DNA from: Zanthoxylum bungeanum
Taxonomy: Eukaryota > Streptophyta > Magnoliopsida > Sapindales > Rutaceae
Direction of reading: 5' to 3'
NCBI GenBank assembly: GCA_019454045.1
Contig: SKCR01006519.1
Location: forward strand, 635,001 to 699,000
Length of the DNA: 64,000 bases
A program made the translations under genes and the position numbers. Position 1 is the first letter of the stretch; each line of letters starts with the position of its first letter. This document shows positions 13,363-24,500 of the stretch, piece after piece. The notes beneath the pieces are model-generated. The model was not told the DNA's origin, did no database searches, and worked only from the letters and a program-made list of their open reading frames with translations.

Positions 13363-15309
13363 ATGACGGGAAAGAACAGCGTTATGGACATCGTCATGGG
13401 CGAAAATGTCTTTAATGGCGTAAACTTTCCTGACTGGGAAATGAACCTCAGGATTGTCCTGGGATCTGAGAAGTTGCTCTATACGATAGAGAAACCTCTT
13501 GGGCCAAAGCCCAGAAATGAGCAGCTAGTTGAGCTTGAGCTTTGGAAGACTCATAACGATGACAACTCAACTGCTCAATCCGTTATGCTTGCTGCGATGA
13601 CCCCACAATTTCGTCGTCAGAATAGGGGATTGGATCCCTATGAAATGATGGCGAAATTGAAGGACTTTCACCGATCTAATCTAAGATCGCAGAAGTATGA
13701 GTTGCAGAAGAAGCTCTTTCGCGCTCGTATGTCAGAGGGTACATCGGTCGAGCACCATGTATCACAGATGATTGCTGACATCGAACAGCTGGGACAGTTG
13801 GGCATAGTCTTCGAGGCTGAGACTTCTATAGATTTGATCTTACAGTCTCTTCCCGACAGCTGGAGTGGGTTCATCATGAACTACAATATGATGAACCAAG
13901 ATCATACTCTTGGAGAGTTGATGTCGATGCTGCGTGAAGCAGAAAAAGAGCTTTTGAAGGGAAAAAAGCGCGAAGCGCACTTCGCTTCAACAACTCGGTC
14001 TCTCAATGCTTGGCCGAAGGCTACTGGAGGTGTAAAGAAGAAGAAGAAGGGCAAGGCAAAATCGTCAAAGTCTTCTGGGAAGGCAAATGAAAAATACCAA
14101 GATGTCTGCCTGCAGTATGGCAAACGGGTTCACTGGAAGCGTGACTGCCGTGAGTACAAGGCGCATATGAAGGAACAGAAAGCGGGCAAGGCATCGGCTT
14201 CATGTATGTTTGTTATAGAAATAAACATGTCTATTAGTAGTTTTAAAAATTGGATTTTTGATTCTGGTTGTGGTACTCATATATGTACTGATGTGCAGGA
14301 TCTGCAGATTAGCAAGAGACTGGCCTCATGGGAGATTGATCTACGAGTTGGAAACGGGACCAGATTCGATGTTTTGGCTATAGGGACTTACATTTTGGAA
14401 TTGCCCTCGGGGCATGTACTAAATCTATCAGACTGTTATTATGTACCTAGTTTGACTAGGAATATTATTTTTGTATCTTGTTTAACCCAATGTGGGTATA
14501 CTTTTGTATTTAGAAACACTGGGTGTTTTATGTATAAAAATGATATTGAGATATGCAGTGCTGATGTGAATAATGGTCTTTATATTTTGAATATAAATCA
14601 ATCTCAAACATATAATGTAACAAACAAAAAGCTTAAATTAAGTAACGGAGATGAAACTTATATGTGGCATTTTCGTCTAGGACACATAAACAAGACTCGC
14701 ATATCCACACTTTTGAAGAGTGGGTACTTGGACGGATTTGATCCAAATTCATATGACGTCTGCGAATCTTGTTTATTAGGTAAAATGCCTAAAACACCTT
14801 TTAGCGGTAAATGTGTACGTGCCATCGAACTGTTAGCCCTCGTTCATAGTGACGTATGTGGGCCCATGTCTAGCCACGCTAGAGGTGGATATAAATACTT
14901 CGTAACCTTTACGGACGATGCATCGCGTTATGGTTATGTGTATCTTATGAGACACAAGTCTGAAACCTTTGAGAAATTCAAAGAGTTTCGACACGAAGTA
15001 GAAAAACAGACCGGCAAAAGTATTAAAACATTATGGTCGGACCGTGGTGGAGAATACTTAAGCAATGAGTTTCTTGATTACTTGAAAGAGTATGGTATTC
15101 TTTCACAGTGGACTCCTCCCGGAACACCTCAATTAAATGGTGTGTCTGAACGGAGAAACCGAACTTTGTTGGACATGGTAAGGTCGATGATGAGTCGCAC
15201 TGAGCTACTTATTTCCTTCTGGGGATATGCATTGAATAGTGCAATACTTATTTTGAATAAGATTCCGTCAAAGTCTGTTCAACGGACTCCGTATGAGATA
15301 TGGACATGA
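13363..15309 (+). CDS. Copia gag-protease-integrase (5' part of gag-pol)
   Basis: An open frame of 648 codons. Residues about 20-200 form a copia-type gag (UBN2-like) region, followed by a lysine-rich stretch (about 225-240). A zinc knuckle at 249-262 is degenerate: C249, then Y replaces the second Cys, then H and C262. The protease motif is D300-S-G-C. The GAG-pre-integrase zinc site is H436, H441, C467, C470. The integrase core has D497, D560 and E596, giving the expected D-D-35-E spacing. The frame ends at TGA 15307, where a Trp codon is expected, so the stop is a mutation within pol rather than the true end. Integrase is complete in its core; the zinc knuckle loss suggests a defective gag. 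The start is the first Met before the conserved gag region. Confidence 0.88.
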   Translation: MTGKNSVMDIVMGENVFNGVNFPDWEMNLRIVLGSEKLLYTIEKPLGPKPRNEQLVELELWKTHNDDNSTAQSVMLAAMTPQFRRQNRGLDPYEMMAKLKDFHRSNLRSQKYELQKKLFRARMSEGTSVEHHVSQMIADIEQLGQLGIVFEAETSIDLILQSLPDSWSGFIMNYNMMNQDHTLGELMSMLREAEKELLKGKKREAHFASTTRSLNAWPKATGGVKKKKKGKAKSSKSSGKANEKYQDVCLQYGKRVHWKRDCREYKAHMKEQKAGKASASCMFVIEINMSISSFKNWIFDSGCGTHICTDVQDLQISKRLASWEIDLRVGNGTRFDVLAIGTYILELPSGHVLNLSDCYYVPSLTRNIIFVSCLTQCGYTFVFRNTGCFMYKNDIEICSADVNNGLYILNINQSQTYNVTNKKLKLSNGDETYMWHFRLGHINKTRISTLLKSGYLDGFDPNSYDVCESCLLGKMPKTPFSGKCVRAIELLALVHSDVCGPMSSHARGGYKYFVTFTDDASRYGYVYLMRHKSETFEKFKEFRHEVEKQTGKSIKTLWSDRGGEYLSNEFLDYLKEYGILSQWTPPGTPQLNGVSERRNRTLLDMVRSMMSRTELLISFWGYALNSAILILNKIPSKSVQRTPYEIWT

Positions 15310-17255
15310 AAGAAACTAGGTTTCTCATTCCTGAAGATTTGGGGATGTTGGGCATACGTCAAACGTTTGGAATGTACCAAACTAGAACCCAAATTGGATA
15401 AGTGCCTATTTGTAGGTTATCATATGGAAACAAAAAGATATTATTTTTACAACCCACAAGAGAACAAAGTATTTGTTGCTCTACATGCGGTTTTTCTTGA
15501 GAAGGAATTCCTAAATGCAGTGGTAAGTGGGAGGAAAGTATAACTCGATGAAAATCAGAGTGATACTGCTCCTGGCACAGAATCCTTAACGGAACATGAA
15601 CAGTTCACCAGACATGAGATTGTACCATAATCTTCTAATACACAAGAACCACGTAGGTCGGAGAGAGTCAGAAAACAACCTGAGAGGTATGGGTTTCTGA
15701 TCTCACCTTATATGAATATTAATCTTATTGAGGATAATGAGCCGGCTACGTATGAGGAAGCGATACAAGATATCGACTCCATTTTATGACAAGAAGCCAT
15801 GAAGTCCGAAATGGATTCTGTATACACCAACCAAGTTTGGACACTGGTTGATGCACCAGAAGGCATAAAGCCTATTGGTTGCAAATAGGTCTTCAAGAAG
15901 AAGACCGACATGGATGGTAACATACAAACGTAAAAAGCTAGGCTTATAGCGAAAGGGTATCGTCAACGACATGGTGTCGATTATGATGAAACTTTTTCAC
16001 ATGTTGCCATGATTAAATCCATTCAAATAATGCTTGCTATTGCTGCATATTTCGATTATGAAATATGGCAGATGGACGTCAAAATCGCTTTCCTTAACGG
16101 AAACCTTTTGGAGGATGTTTATATGTAACAGCCTGACAATTTTGTAGTACCAAAACATGCGAACAAGGTTTGCAAGTTAAATCGATCCATTTATAGATTG
16201 AAGCAAGCATCGCGTTCTTGGAACCAACATTTTGATGAGATCATAAAAGAATATGATTTCGTTCAAAACGAGGATGATCTTTATTTATATAAGAAGGTTA
16301 GTGGGAGCGCACTGACATTCATTGTCCTTTACATTGATGATGTATTACTTATTAGGAATGACATTCCCATGCTACAATCGGTGAAAGCTTGGCTTTCATT
16401 AAAATTCTCCATGAAGGATCTGGGAGAAGCAGCCTTTATTCTAGGAATAAAGATCTACCGGGATAGATCTAGAAAGCTGTTTGGACTCTCCTAGAGCACA
16501 TATATTGACAAAGTGTTGAAGAGATTCAACATGGATCAGTCTAAGAGGGGACTGTTGCCAGTGTCACATGGCGTCACTCTATCTAAGGACATGTGTCCTA
16601 AAACTCAAGATGAGAGAGACAACATGAGTCGGATCCCGTTCACTTCAGCCGTCAGATCGATCATGTATGCCATGATATGTAAGCGACCTGATGTCTCGTA
16701 TGCTTTGAGCATGTGTAGTCGCTATCAGGCCGATCCAGGTGATGGTCACTGGATGGCGGTTAAGAACATCCTTAAGTATCTTAGACAAACTAAGGATGCT
16801 TTCTTAATCTATGGAGATGGAGAACTTGAGGTAACAGGGTATACCGATGCAAGTTTCCAAACCGATAAAGACGACTGTAAGTCGTAATCCGGGTACATAT
16901 TTTGTTTGAACAACGGAGCAGTAAGCTGGAAATCTTCCAAGCAGATACTTTTGTCGATTCAACAACAGAAGCGAAATATATTGTTGCAGCTGAAGCAGTA
17001 AAAGAGTCAGTTTGGATCCGTAAATTCCTAATTGGATTAGGATTAGTTCCGTTAGCAGTTGAGCCTGTTCCATTGTATTATGACAATAATGGATCTATAG
17101 CGCAGGCTAAGAAACCGCAGTCTCATCAACGATCCAAGCATGTTCTTCAACGTTTCCATCTGATTCGTGGGATCATACATCGTGGCGATGTGAAAATCGA
17201 GAAGGTCGCATCAGATGACAACATTGCAGATCCACTGACGAAAGCTATTCCTTAG
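15310..17255 (+). pseudogene. Copia reverse transcriptase-RNase H, broken
   Basis: This continues the gag-pol frame. It is interrupted by in-frame stops at 15541, 15628, 15787, 15886, 15931, 16126, 16492 and 16885, in addition to the one at 15307. A one-base deletion near 16947 shifts the last part into another frame. Recognisable blocks include reverse transcriptase with the YIDD active site (codons from 16330), a DLGEA block before 16440, RNase H with TGYTDAS (Asp codon 16846) and DSTTEAKY near 16960, and the C-terminal end NIADPLTKAIP before the stop at 17253-17255. Protein order confirms Ty1/copia. It cannot give a functional polyprotein. A minus-strand fragment at 58802-59311 keeps the ancestral frame at the deletion site. 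Confidence 0.9.
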
Positions 17256-17293
17256 CAAAAGTTTGAGAAACATGTACATAGTTCAGGTGTTAG

Positions 17294-17936
17294 TGTAACA
17301 GCCCAGGCAAACCGCTTGTTGATATTTTCCGCTTTGGGCCGACTAGCTAAGCCCTCACGGTTTTGGTTTGGGTTTCCCCAAATGGCCTCAATAATGGAGA
17401 GGTATCCACACCCTTATAAGGCATGCTTCGTTCTCCTCTCCAGCCGATGTGGGATTGCCGTCACTATCCCCCCCTTTTAGGTCCAGTGTCCCCGCTGGCA
17501 CACCGGCCTAGCAACTGGCTCTGATACCACTGTAACAGCCCAGGCAAACCGCTTGTTGATATTATCCGCTTTGGGTCGACTAGCTAAGCCCTCACGGTTT
17601 TGGTTTGGGTTTCCCAAAAAGACCTCAACAAGGGAGAGGTATCCACACCCTTATAAGGCATGCTTCGTTCTCCTCTCCAGCCAATGTGGGATTGCCGTCA
17701 CTATCCCCCATTTTGGGTCCAGCGTCCCCGCTGGCACACCGGCCTGGCAACTGGCTCTGATACCTCTGTAACAGCTCAGGCAAACCGCTTGTTGATATTA
17801 TCCGCTTTGGGCCGACTAGATAAGCCCTCACGGTTTTGGTTTGGGTTTCCCCAAAAGGCCTCAATAAGTTAGAGGTATCCACACCCTTATAAGGCATGTT
17901 TCGTTCTCCTCTCCAGCCGATGTGGGATTGCCGTCA
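17294..17936 (-). repeat. Tandem miniature LTR retrotransposon (TRIM) array
   Basis: Three LTRs of exactly 170 bp each occur at 17294-17463, 17531-17700 and 17767-17936, separated by internal segments of 67 and 66 bp. On the minus strand each LTR runs TGACGGCAATCCC to GGGCTGTTACA and is preceded by a polypurine tract. The internal segments carry the minus-strand primer site TGGTATCAGAGCCA (17516-17529; its last position is altered in the second copy, 17753-17766). TG/CA ends, purine tract and Met primer site with no coding space define a TRIM. The LTR-internal-LTR-internal-LTR layout is typical of unequal recombination between copies. Confidence 0.8.
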
Positions 17937-17940
17937 CTAT

Positions 17941-18915
17941 CCCCCCCCCCCTCTTTTTCTTCCATTCAAAACTCAATAATCACCAAAGTCACACTCCTTA
18001 CAAAATTTCTAATAACCCCAATTTCTGTTTTAGGGTTCATATCCAATTTTTCCCAAAATTTACAATTTCTTAATTTTACTAATTTCTTTCAATTCCATGC
18101 TAAATACTAGATCTAAATTACTTTTTAACATCTTCTTAACTCATTATTTAACCCATATATTTTTTTTTAAATACATGTGTGTTTTATTTACACCCACACG
18201 TGTGTTACACTAAAACCACACACATATATTTATTAACCACACATGTATAATATACACACATTTAATAGATAACACACATAGTTATGGGTCACACGCAAAA
18301 AGAGAGAGAAAAGATCGAACAGAAGGGGGCTAAGCAATGGAAAAGTAGTGATTCAGAGAGAGAGAGAGACGCAGACCGAAGAAGATGAAGAAGAGGAAGG
18401 ATTTCTGCAAATGAAGATAGTAAGTAAATTATGTGATGATTTTCTTGAGTTCGGTTGAATTTGTTATTTGAGTTTTTGGAATAAATTTTGAAATTGGGTG
18501 TAGAGCTCTAAGTTGCCAGTTGAACTGTTGTCCTGGACGTAAGGCACCACCAGCCTCAGAGATGCCGCAGTTGAGCTGTTGTCCTGAGCATCGAGTACCA
18601 TCAGTTTTTCAGAGATGCCGCAGTTGAGCTGTTGTCCTGGGCATCGAGTATCCTTAGTTTTCAGTTTTCAGTTTTCAGATTTTCAGTACACAGTTTTCAA
18701 ATCATCAGTATATAGTTTTCAAAAGTCAAATTTTAGTAAACAGTTTTCAGAAAATAGATTTTAGAAATAGTTTCCAGAAACAGCAGTTTTATAAGAGATT
18801 CAGAATTTTAAAGCAAAAAATCAGTTTTCAAATAAAGTTTTCAGCAAAGAGTTTTTAAAAAGAAACTTTCAGAAAAGAGTATTTCAGAAAAAGGCTTTCA
18901 GAAAGTATTTTCTAA
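17941..18915. other. Unclassified interior of the composite insertion
   Basis: No supported gene. 17941-17954 is a C run followed by CT-rich DNA, and 18115-18290 is rich in CACACA/TGTGTG. 18355-18420 is GA-rich and ends before a GTAAGT motif. 18505-18650 has two to three copies of a unit of about 52 bp containing GATGCCGCAGTTGAGCTG. 18655-18900 is dominated by CAGTTTTCAG-like repeats. The origin is unknown. Confidence 0.5.
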
Positions 18916-18991
18916 AAAATATCAACAAGCGGTTTGCCTGGGCTGTTACAGTTAGATACTTGAGTGACTGGCTATAGGCTTAGTGGGAGAT

Positions 18992-20949
18992 TGTTGGACA
19001 ATTATGACCCATAGCGTCACTATTTGTAAAAGACATTGTGGTTTTTGTACAAATTAACTACGTAACAAAGGAAATTACAATTTTATCATTTTGTAATTAG
19101 ATTACTTGTATATATATATAAATGATAAAAGTCCTTATGATTAGTTCCGGATTAATAAGATATGAGACAGTATCAATCCATAAAGGTTTAATCATTAAAT
19201 ATCTATAGTTGTAGTATTATCGAGACTGGACATCGATAATGCAGAATAGACTAATATTACACTCGTGCGTGTTATGGAAGCGTAACGGCATAGTTCTCAT
19301 ATATTTAAGTATTGGATACTTATGAAAGTGTGATAGGAGATTGTGTTTGCCGATGGTACGAAAACAGCTTCGCTCTGGATAGACCCCTGGGAATCCCATT
19401 GGTAGTATGACTATATGTCTATGGGAATCCGAATCAGGGTAGGTGTATTTGGTCTTAACTTGAGACTTACATCGCTAATACTTGCGACAATCAATACGCT
19501 TTGGTTTTGGTCATCTGGGACTTTAACAGGTTCTATGTACGCCTCTTCTGGGTTTATTGAGAATCATAGTGTATTGGGTGTGATGTCAAGACGGAAGTAT
19601 CATTTCAGTCATATGGAGATGATGATCATGAATGGATACAGAACTGGTACTCTAATATGTTGCAATCATCGGGATACTACGACAAGGTCATGATTATCCG
19701 ATTAAAGAGACTAGTTTCTAGTGATCCGATATATGCTTCGTATGGGGCAAACACTATTCCAGCCCCAGGCCTAGCATGTGACATCCGATACTAGATCGCA
19801 ATACGCAATACTATGTATACTACGCCTGACATAGATAATATATTCCTAAAATAATATTTCTGGAGAATTGGGTAGGCACGGTGCTTTGCTAGAAGCCAAC
19901 CATGTCTTGTAAATAAGTAAGAACATGGTACGGGGTACGCACGTGTTCGGATAGTCCGACGACAAGATTTACTGCCAACATATCCAGGGATCTCATGGGT
20001 CGCTTCTTGAAGATTCACCGATGACGTATGACTCGAACAGAATTAATCTGGGATTAATTATGAGAGAGAGAAAATTAATCTGGGATTAATTACGGCGAGA
20101 ATTTATCTGGGATAAAATTCAATAATAGAGAGAGAACGATTAATTTGGAGTTAATCGATTAAAATAATATATTCGATATATTAAATGAAATTAGATTTCA
20201 TAGCGGAATTAAAATTGGATTTTAATTCGGGCGAACGAATTAATTTAGAATTAATCCACGAGCGACTTTCGTAATAATTTTGCGAGACATTATTATTTAA
20301 TTAAATTTGATTTAATTAAGTCGCAACGAAAATTCGTTAATTCGGAATTAACGAACCCGAGCCTGAAATATGTTTGCGGGCCCAATCGAATTTTGAATTA
20401 AAGTGGGACCCACATCAAGTCACTTCACTAGTCAACTTTATCACTTTAAGTTGATAGAAGTTGGTAGTGGTTGGTAACTTGTTTCTTACACAAACTTGAT
20501 TTGTGAAAGACATACCAACTTGATTTTTTGGTATATGATTTTTTATTTTTGAAAATCAATATACTTAACACATTTTTCACTCATCAGTCACTCTTCTCTT
20601 AGCCATGGGCGTGACCTCTTCTCCCTCTCTCTTTACTCTCACTTTGCCGAGAATAACAAAGAACAAAAGGGAAGAATTTTATTGCAATTTTCTTCCTAAG
20701 CTAGCACTTAAAGGGTTTACAAAGGTGATAGGGAAACCATTCCCAAGAGTTTGGAATTCATTCATCAAGCTTGGATCTCAACCATACAAATCAAAGAGGA
20801 GCTTGGAGCACTTCTAAAGGAGCAAAATTTTTGTTCTCAACACATCCATATAACCGATCGTTGTAAGTATTTTTTCCGCATTCTTACTTCATGTATTCAC
20901 ATGATTTTATGCTTAAATGATCCTAGGCATGTTCTTAGAGAACCCAACA
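18992..20949 (+). repeat. 3' LTR of Copia-A
   Basis: Runs from TGTTGGACAATTATGACCC to TTAGAGAACCCAACA, 1958 bp, with TG/CA ends and a purine tract immediately upstream. It is the best complete LTR of the family in this window. The 92-residue open frame at 19415-19693 (plus) lies in it. Confidence 0.92.
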
Positions 20950-21790
20950 ATCGTGCCATTGTCTATAAATGATGAATTGGGCCCTCGGTAATCACGGTTG
21001 TGACGGGGACGGACTTGGAGATATCCAAAAGTATATACAAATATGCCATAACAAGGCGTACCTTTCCTGGATGAAAGCCAGTGCGGATATCAGACTCATG
21101 CATCTGGCATATTCGGATCATGTTTGGACTTTCTAAGCCCATCAAGGTTTTCATACAAGTTGGCCTGTTATCATTTTAAAGCGTTCAATCAGATTATTGC
21201 GAGGTGTAAACTTGTCCCAGTTGAAAAGGCCCAACAGATTCACACTTTTGCGATAAGGTGGCTAAATAACTTCAAATGATAGGGGGCCCAAACACAAGAT
21301 GACCCATCATCATTTTGAAAACTTTTGGCTCAATTATCATAAGATACAAACTTGTCCCAGTTTAAATGGCCAACAAGTTCGTATCCTATGACGAGAAGTC
21401 CAAATGGATCTAAATGACAATGGTCCCAAACACAAGCATATGGGTAGCTTCTATAGGCAATATAACTATAGTTCATATGTGGTCTTACAAGGGTATGGAT
21501 AAGGGCTCTCATCGGCGAAGGGTTGCCCACAACTAGGTCTCCTCACTCAATGGTTCGAGCGACCAAATGAGCGCGCCTTTTTATACCATAGGGTACGTGC
21601 CAAAAAGTGATGGTTATCATCACATAACGATCCGCCGCCTTGAGTGAAAATGACTTCACGATATATGATGCCATCGGGGTAAAAAAAAAAAGTATGCAAA
21701 ATATATGAGACTTGGGTAACCAAAGCCAATCCACGGACATTATAAGGTATTTTTCGGGGTCGATTCTCTATCCCCAGTGGAGTCGCCATC
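20950..21790 (-). mobile_element. Ogre-like element leader (minus copy)
   Basis: Sequence between the primer site of the minus-strand Ogre-like element and the end of Copia-A. It is collinear, in inverse orientation, with 25605-26040 of the plus copy, including the stretch around GGATATCTCCAAGTCCGTC. No gene is supported here. It contains the primer site at its right end and is truncated on the left by Copia-A. Confidence 0.75.
21771..21788 (-). other. Primer-binding site, Arg tRNA type
   Basis: On the minus strand TGGCGACTCCACTGGGGA begins two bases after the LTR end. It resembles the tRNA-Arg primer site known from Ogre elements. This fixes the LTR boundary and orientation. Confidence 0.75.
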
Positions 21791-23907
21791 TGTAGGAGCG
21801 AAGCGGGGTTTACCGTTATGCCTATGATGCTCGGGACCACGACACTATTGGGCTCGCAGCCCGTAGAGAGTACGGAGTAGCCCGCAGGAGACTAAATCGG
21901 AGAATAAAGGAGTCGCCACCTAGTGTGAATTAGGAAAATATTTAAGGCCGCATTCACCCCTCGCAAGGGAATACCTCAAACCGTTGCGTTCGGAATGGTC
22001 CCTTACTTATGCTAGTATAATGGACGGGTTCACACAATGCTATAGCCAAGTCTTATGCAGTTTATGCAAGATAATTAAAATAAATACAAATTTGCACACC
22101 CATATTAAATTAAGAAGTACAATATGCGATAACGAAAATTACGATAACAAGCAAAAGCGGGAAAAACGTCAATAAATAAATATCAAACAAAAGGAGGGAT
22201 TAATCACGCATGTATGAGTATTTCCCAAGTGGTATGTGGAGTTATATCCCAAGTACAGACCGCACTACCGTCCATTCGAATTCGGCTACGGAATTTATGT
22301 CTGGGTTTCCATCTGATATACCGTAGGGGATAATAACACATATAAACATTAATGCAATGTAAAAAAATAGACATGAAATAATATAATAATGCATATGCGG
22401 ATAATCACCAACATGAATGAATAAAATAAAGGCGAAATAATAAAATAACAATAAAAAGACAAAAAAGATAAATAACAAACTAAATGTGAAATAATAAAAT
22501 AACGATGAATAAATAAATAAATAAATAAGATAAATAACGGAATGCCAAAGAAAGAAAAATAATGTGACCAGAAATTTTGTCGTCTTTGATGTAGGACTTC
22601 GAGTACCCAGATGGACGTATTTCACGTCCAGCCAGGCACGCAGCGTCCGGAACTATGAAAATAAATATGGTAAGGGTGCCCTCGGGTTTACATTTTAAGT
22701 TGCTTCTCGGAAGTGCGTTAGGCCATCGCCGGAAGGATTGAAGCTGGTTCGCTGTTTGCTGTTTCTGATTTGCTGTTTCACTTGTTGTTTTGCTGTTTTC
22801 TACTTGCTGTTTGCTGTTTACTGTTACTATTTTTGGGCTGCTATTTTGGTTGTTTTAGGCTGCTATTTTTGTTATTTTTGTTGTTTTTGGGCTGCTTTTT
22901 TTTTTTGGCTGTTTTTAGTGATTTTGGCTGTTGTTTTTTGGGTATTTTTTGCTGCTATTTTTTGGTTGTTTTTTGTGATTTTGGCTGCTATTTTTTCTAT
23001 TTTTTAGGGCTGTTTTGGTATTTTTTTTGGGCTGCTATTTTTGCAGTTTTTGGATGTTTTTTAGGCTGTTTTTGCTGGTGTTTTTGGCTACTGGTTGGTT
23101 CGGTTTGGGACTGTTTTTGGCTGCTGGTTGGTTAGGTTTTGGGGTTGTTTTTTTTTACATTTTTTTATGCCTGTTTAGCTGGTTGATTTTCGGTGCTTTG
23201 TTGGTTATTTTGCTGGTTGATTTTCAGTGCTTTGTTGGTTGTTCTTTTGTTGTATTTTTGGTGATGAAGAAGAAGGAAGAGCTCATATGGTTTTTGTTCG
23301 TGTTTCACGCCAAAAGCCTAGAAGAATAAGAAGAAGAAGAAGAAGAAGAGAAGTCCAGGTTTTTTTTGGTTGTTTGCCGTGTGGAGCTTCCTTTTCAAGT
23401 TTGGTGATTGCTTTTTTTTATAATGACAAGAGACCTCCAAATCCTGGAAATAAATCACATTGATTTTGGGAAATATATTATTTTGGGATACAATCTCTTG
23501 TTAAATTGGATGGGATCCCCAAAATCTCACTAAATTGGAAAGTGATTTGAGGGGATTTGCACATGTGAATTGCATGGGGTTTTCCTTTATTTGGGAAGAT
23601 TTGGGCGTGTGCATGGGAGATTTTAGGCGTGTTCATGGGCCTTGTGTGGTGTTGGCGTGGGCTGCATGGGCTTTGGGCGTGTGGATGAATTTGGGTCGTG
23701 GCTGGGCTGATAGGCCGAGGCTGAGGTTTGAAACAGAAACTGACTAAGCGAATCTGAGGCTGGCTAGTGAGTTCGAATCCGATATGGTGCTAATTTTGAA
23801 GATTTTCATTACTTCCGACATTCATTTCCCACAACTTCCGTAACTTTTCAGGTAATGCCTCCATACGAGGCTCGTCATCGGGCTTATGAAAAAATACAGT
23901 GTCTACA
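21791..23907 (-). repeat. Ogre-like LTR, complete (2.1 kb)
   Basis: On the minus strand it starts TGTAGACACTGTATTTTTTC (23907) and ends GCTTCGCTCCTACA (21791), next to the primer site. It is about 2117 bp. The middle (22780-23240 plus strand) is a T/G-rich low-complexity tract of GGCTGCTATTTTT-like repeats, which produces several long but meaningless plus-strand frames. An A-rich tract at 22380-22560 does the same on the minus strand. Related pieces are 3091-4587 (minus), 8274-9508 (plus) and 24713-25604 (plus). Confidence 0.8.
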
Positions 23908-24500
23908 AATATTCGATATTGATGATTCAAGTTTCATTAGGAAAAAAACTCATGGATCTACAACTTTGTAGTTTACGTCAAAGTCCATTTGGGAATCCTT
24001 CATGGTCCAAAGGCAGACGCAAGTTATCATTACAACTTTTGTGTTCTATATTTTATTATGGTTTGACTTTTATGTTTGGTGTATTAATTAAGATTTATTA
24101 GGGTTTGACTTTCATGTTTGGTGTATTAATTAGTATTTATTATTATGGTTTTGTTTTGTTGTGGGTTAGGTGTTGTATTAATTAGCATTTATTATTTTGG
24201 TTGAGGGTTAAGGTTGTAGGTTCCTTATAAAAGGCTTGTTCTCTATATGTTTTAGACATCAACTCATCTTGAATAAAAATACATCATATTCGTGAAATTT
24301 GAGGAACCCTCAATTTGCTCTCACTGGTTTTGGCTTATTAAAGGTCTTCTAATCCTTTGTGGCGCCCCATTAACACTTTAGGTTTCTGTTGCTCGTTCTT
24401 AAAAGGTTTAGATTTTTCAACCGAACTATCTTAGCTTTCTTGGGAACGATTTCAGCCTTGTGTTGGTTTGCTTGGCTTGTTCCAGGCAGGTTCTCATCAG
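23908..24500 (+). repeat. LTR-like segment with TATA box and primer site
   Basis: No gene. 24055-24145 holds two copies of a unit of about 45 bp around GTTTGACTTT and TGTTTGGTGTATTAATTA. A TATA box (TATAAAAGG, 24225-24233) is followed by a leader-like region ending TTCTCATCAG, then a Met-tRNA-like primer site TTGGTATCATAAG at 24501. This looks like the R/U5 end of an LTR whose left boundary I cannot place. Confidence 0.5.

Larger units (their letters stand above)
17294..18950. mobile_element. Composite miniature-LTR insertion with inverted ends
   Basis: This is inserted between pol and the 3' LTR of Copia-A and flanked by the perfect 5-bp duplication GTTAG (17289-17293 and 18951-18955). The uninterrupted target is visible in another Copia-A copy near 58840. 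The outer 35 bases are perfect inverted repeats starting TGTAACAGCCCAGGC. The left part is a tandem array of three 170-bp miniature LTRs. The rest (17937-18915) is unrelated sequence: a poly-C/T tract, AT-rich DNA, a GA-rich stretch with a splice-donor-like GTAAGT near 18421, a short tandem repeat (18500-18650) and a run of CAGTTTTCAG motifs. An alternative is a solo LTR of another retrotransposon whose end was invaded by the miniature elements. Confidence 0.75.
9509..20949 (+). mobile_element. Copia-A LTR retrotransposon (decayed)
   Basis: This is a Ty1/copia element with a 5' LTR (9509-11141), primer site (11143-11156), long leader, gag-pol (13363-17255), polypurine tract AGTGGGAGAT (18982-18991) and 3' LTR (18992-20949). 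The 5' LTR lacks about the first 235 bases and has a further deletion of about 90 bases near 9780 relative to the 3' LTR, so no 5-bp flanking duplication can be tested. A 1657-bp insertion lies between pol and the 3' LTR. Gene order protease, integrase, reverse transcriptase, RNase H is copia-type. It is defective because of stops in pol, but is the reference copy for the fragments at 1-1016, 4588-8273 and 58641-59311. Confidence 0.9.

Noticed and set aside
17294..18950. Interpretation as a DNA transposon because of its 35-base inverted ends
   Set aside because: TG/CA ends, a 5-bp duplication and primer-site and purine-tract motifs fit an LTR-derived insertion better; no transposase and no typical MITE duplication size.
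22738..23329. Overlapping plus-strand frames of 78-121 residues rich in Phe/Cys/Leu/Trp, resembling a membrane protein
   Set aside because: Produced by T/G-rich GGCTGCTATTTTT-like repeats in the antisense of an LTR; open in more than one frame because stops are rare in such sequence.
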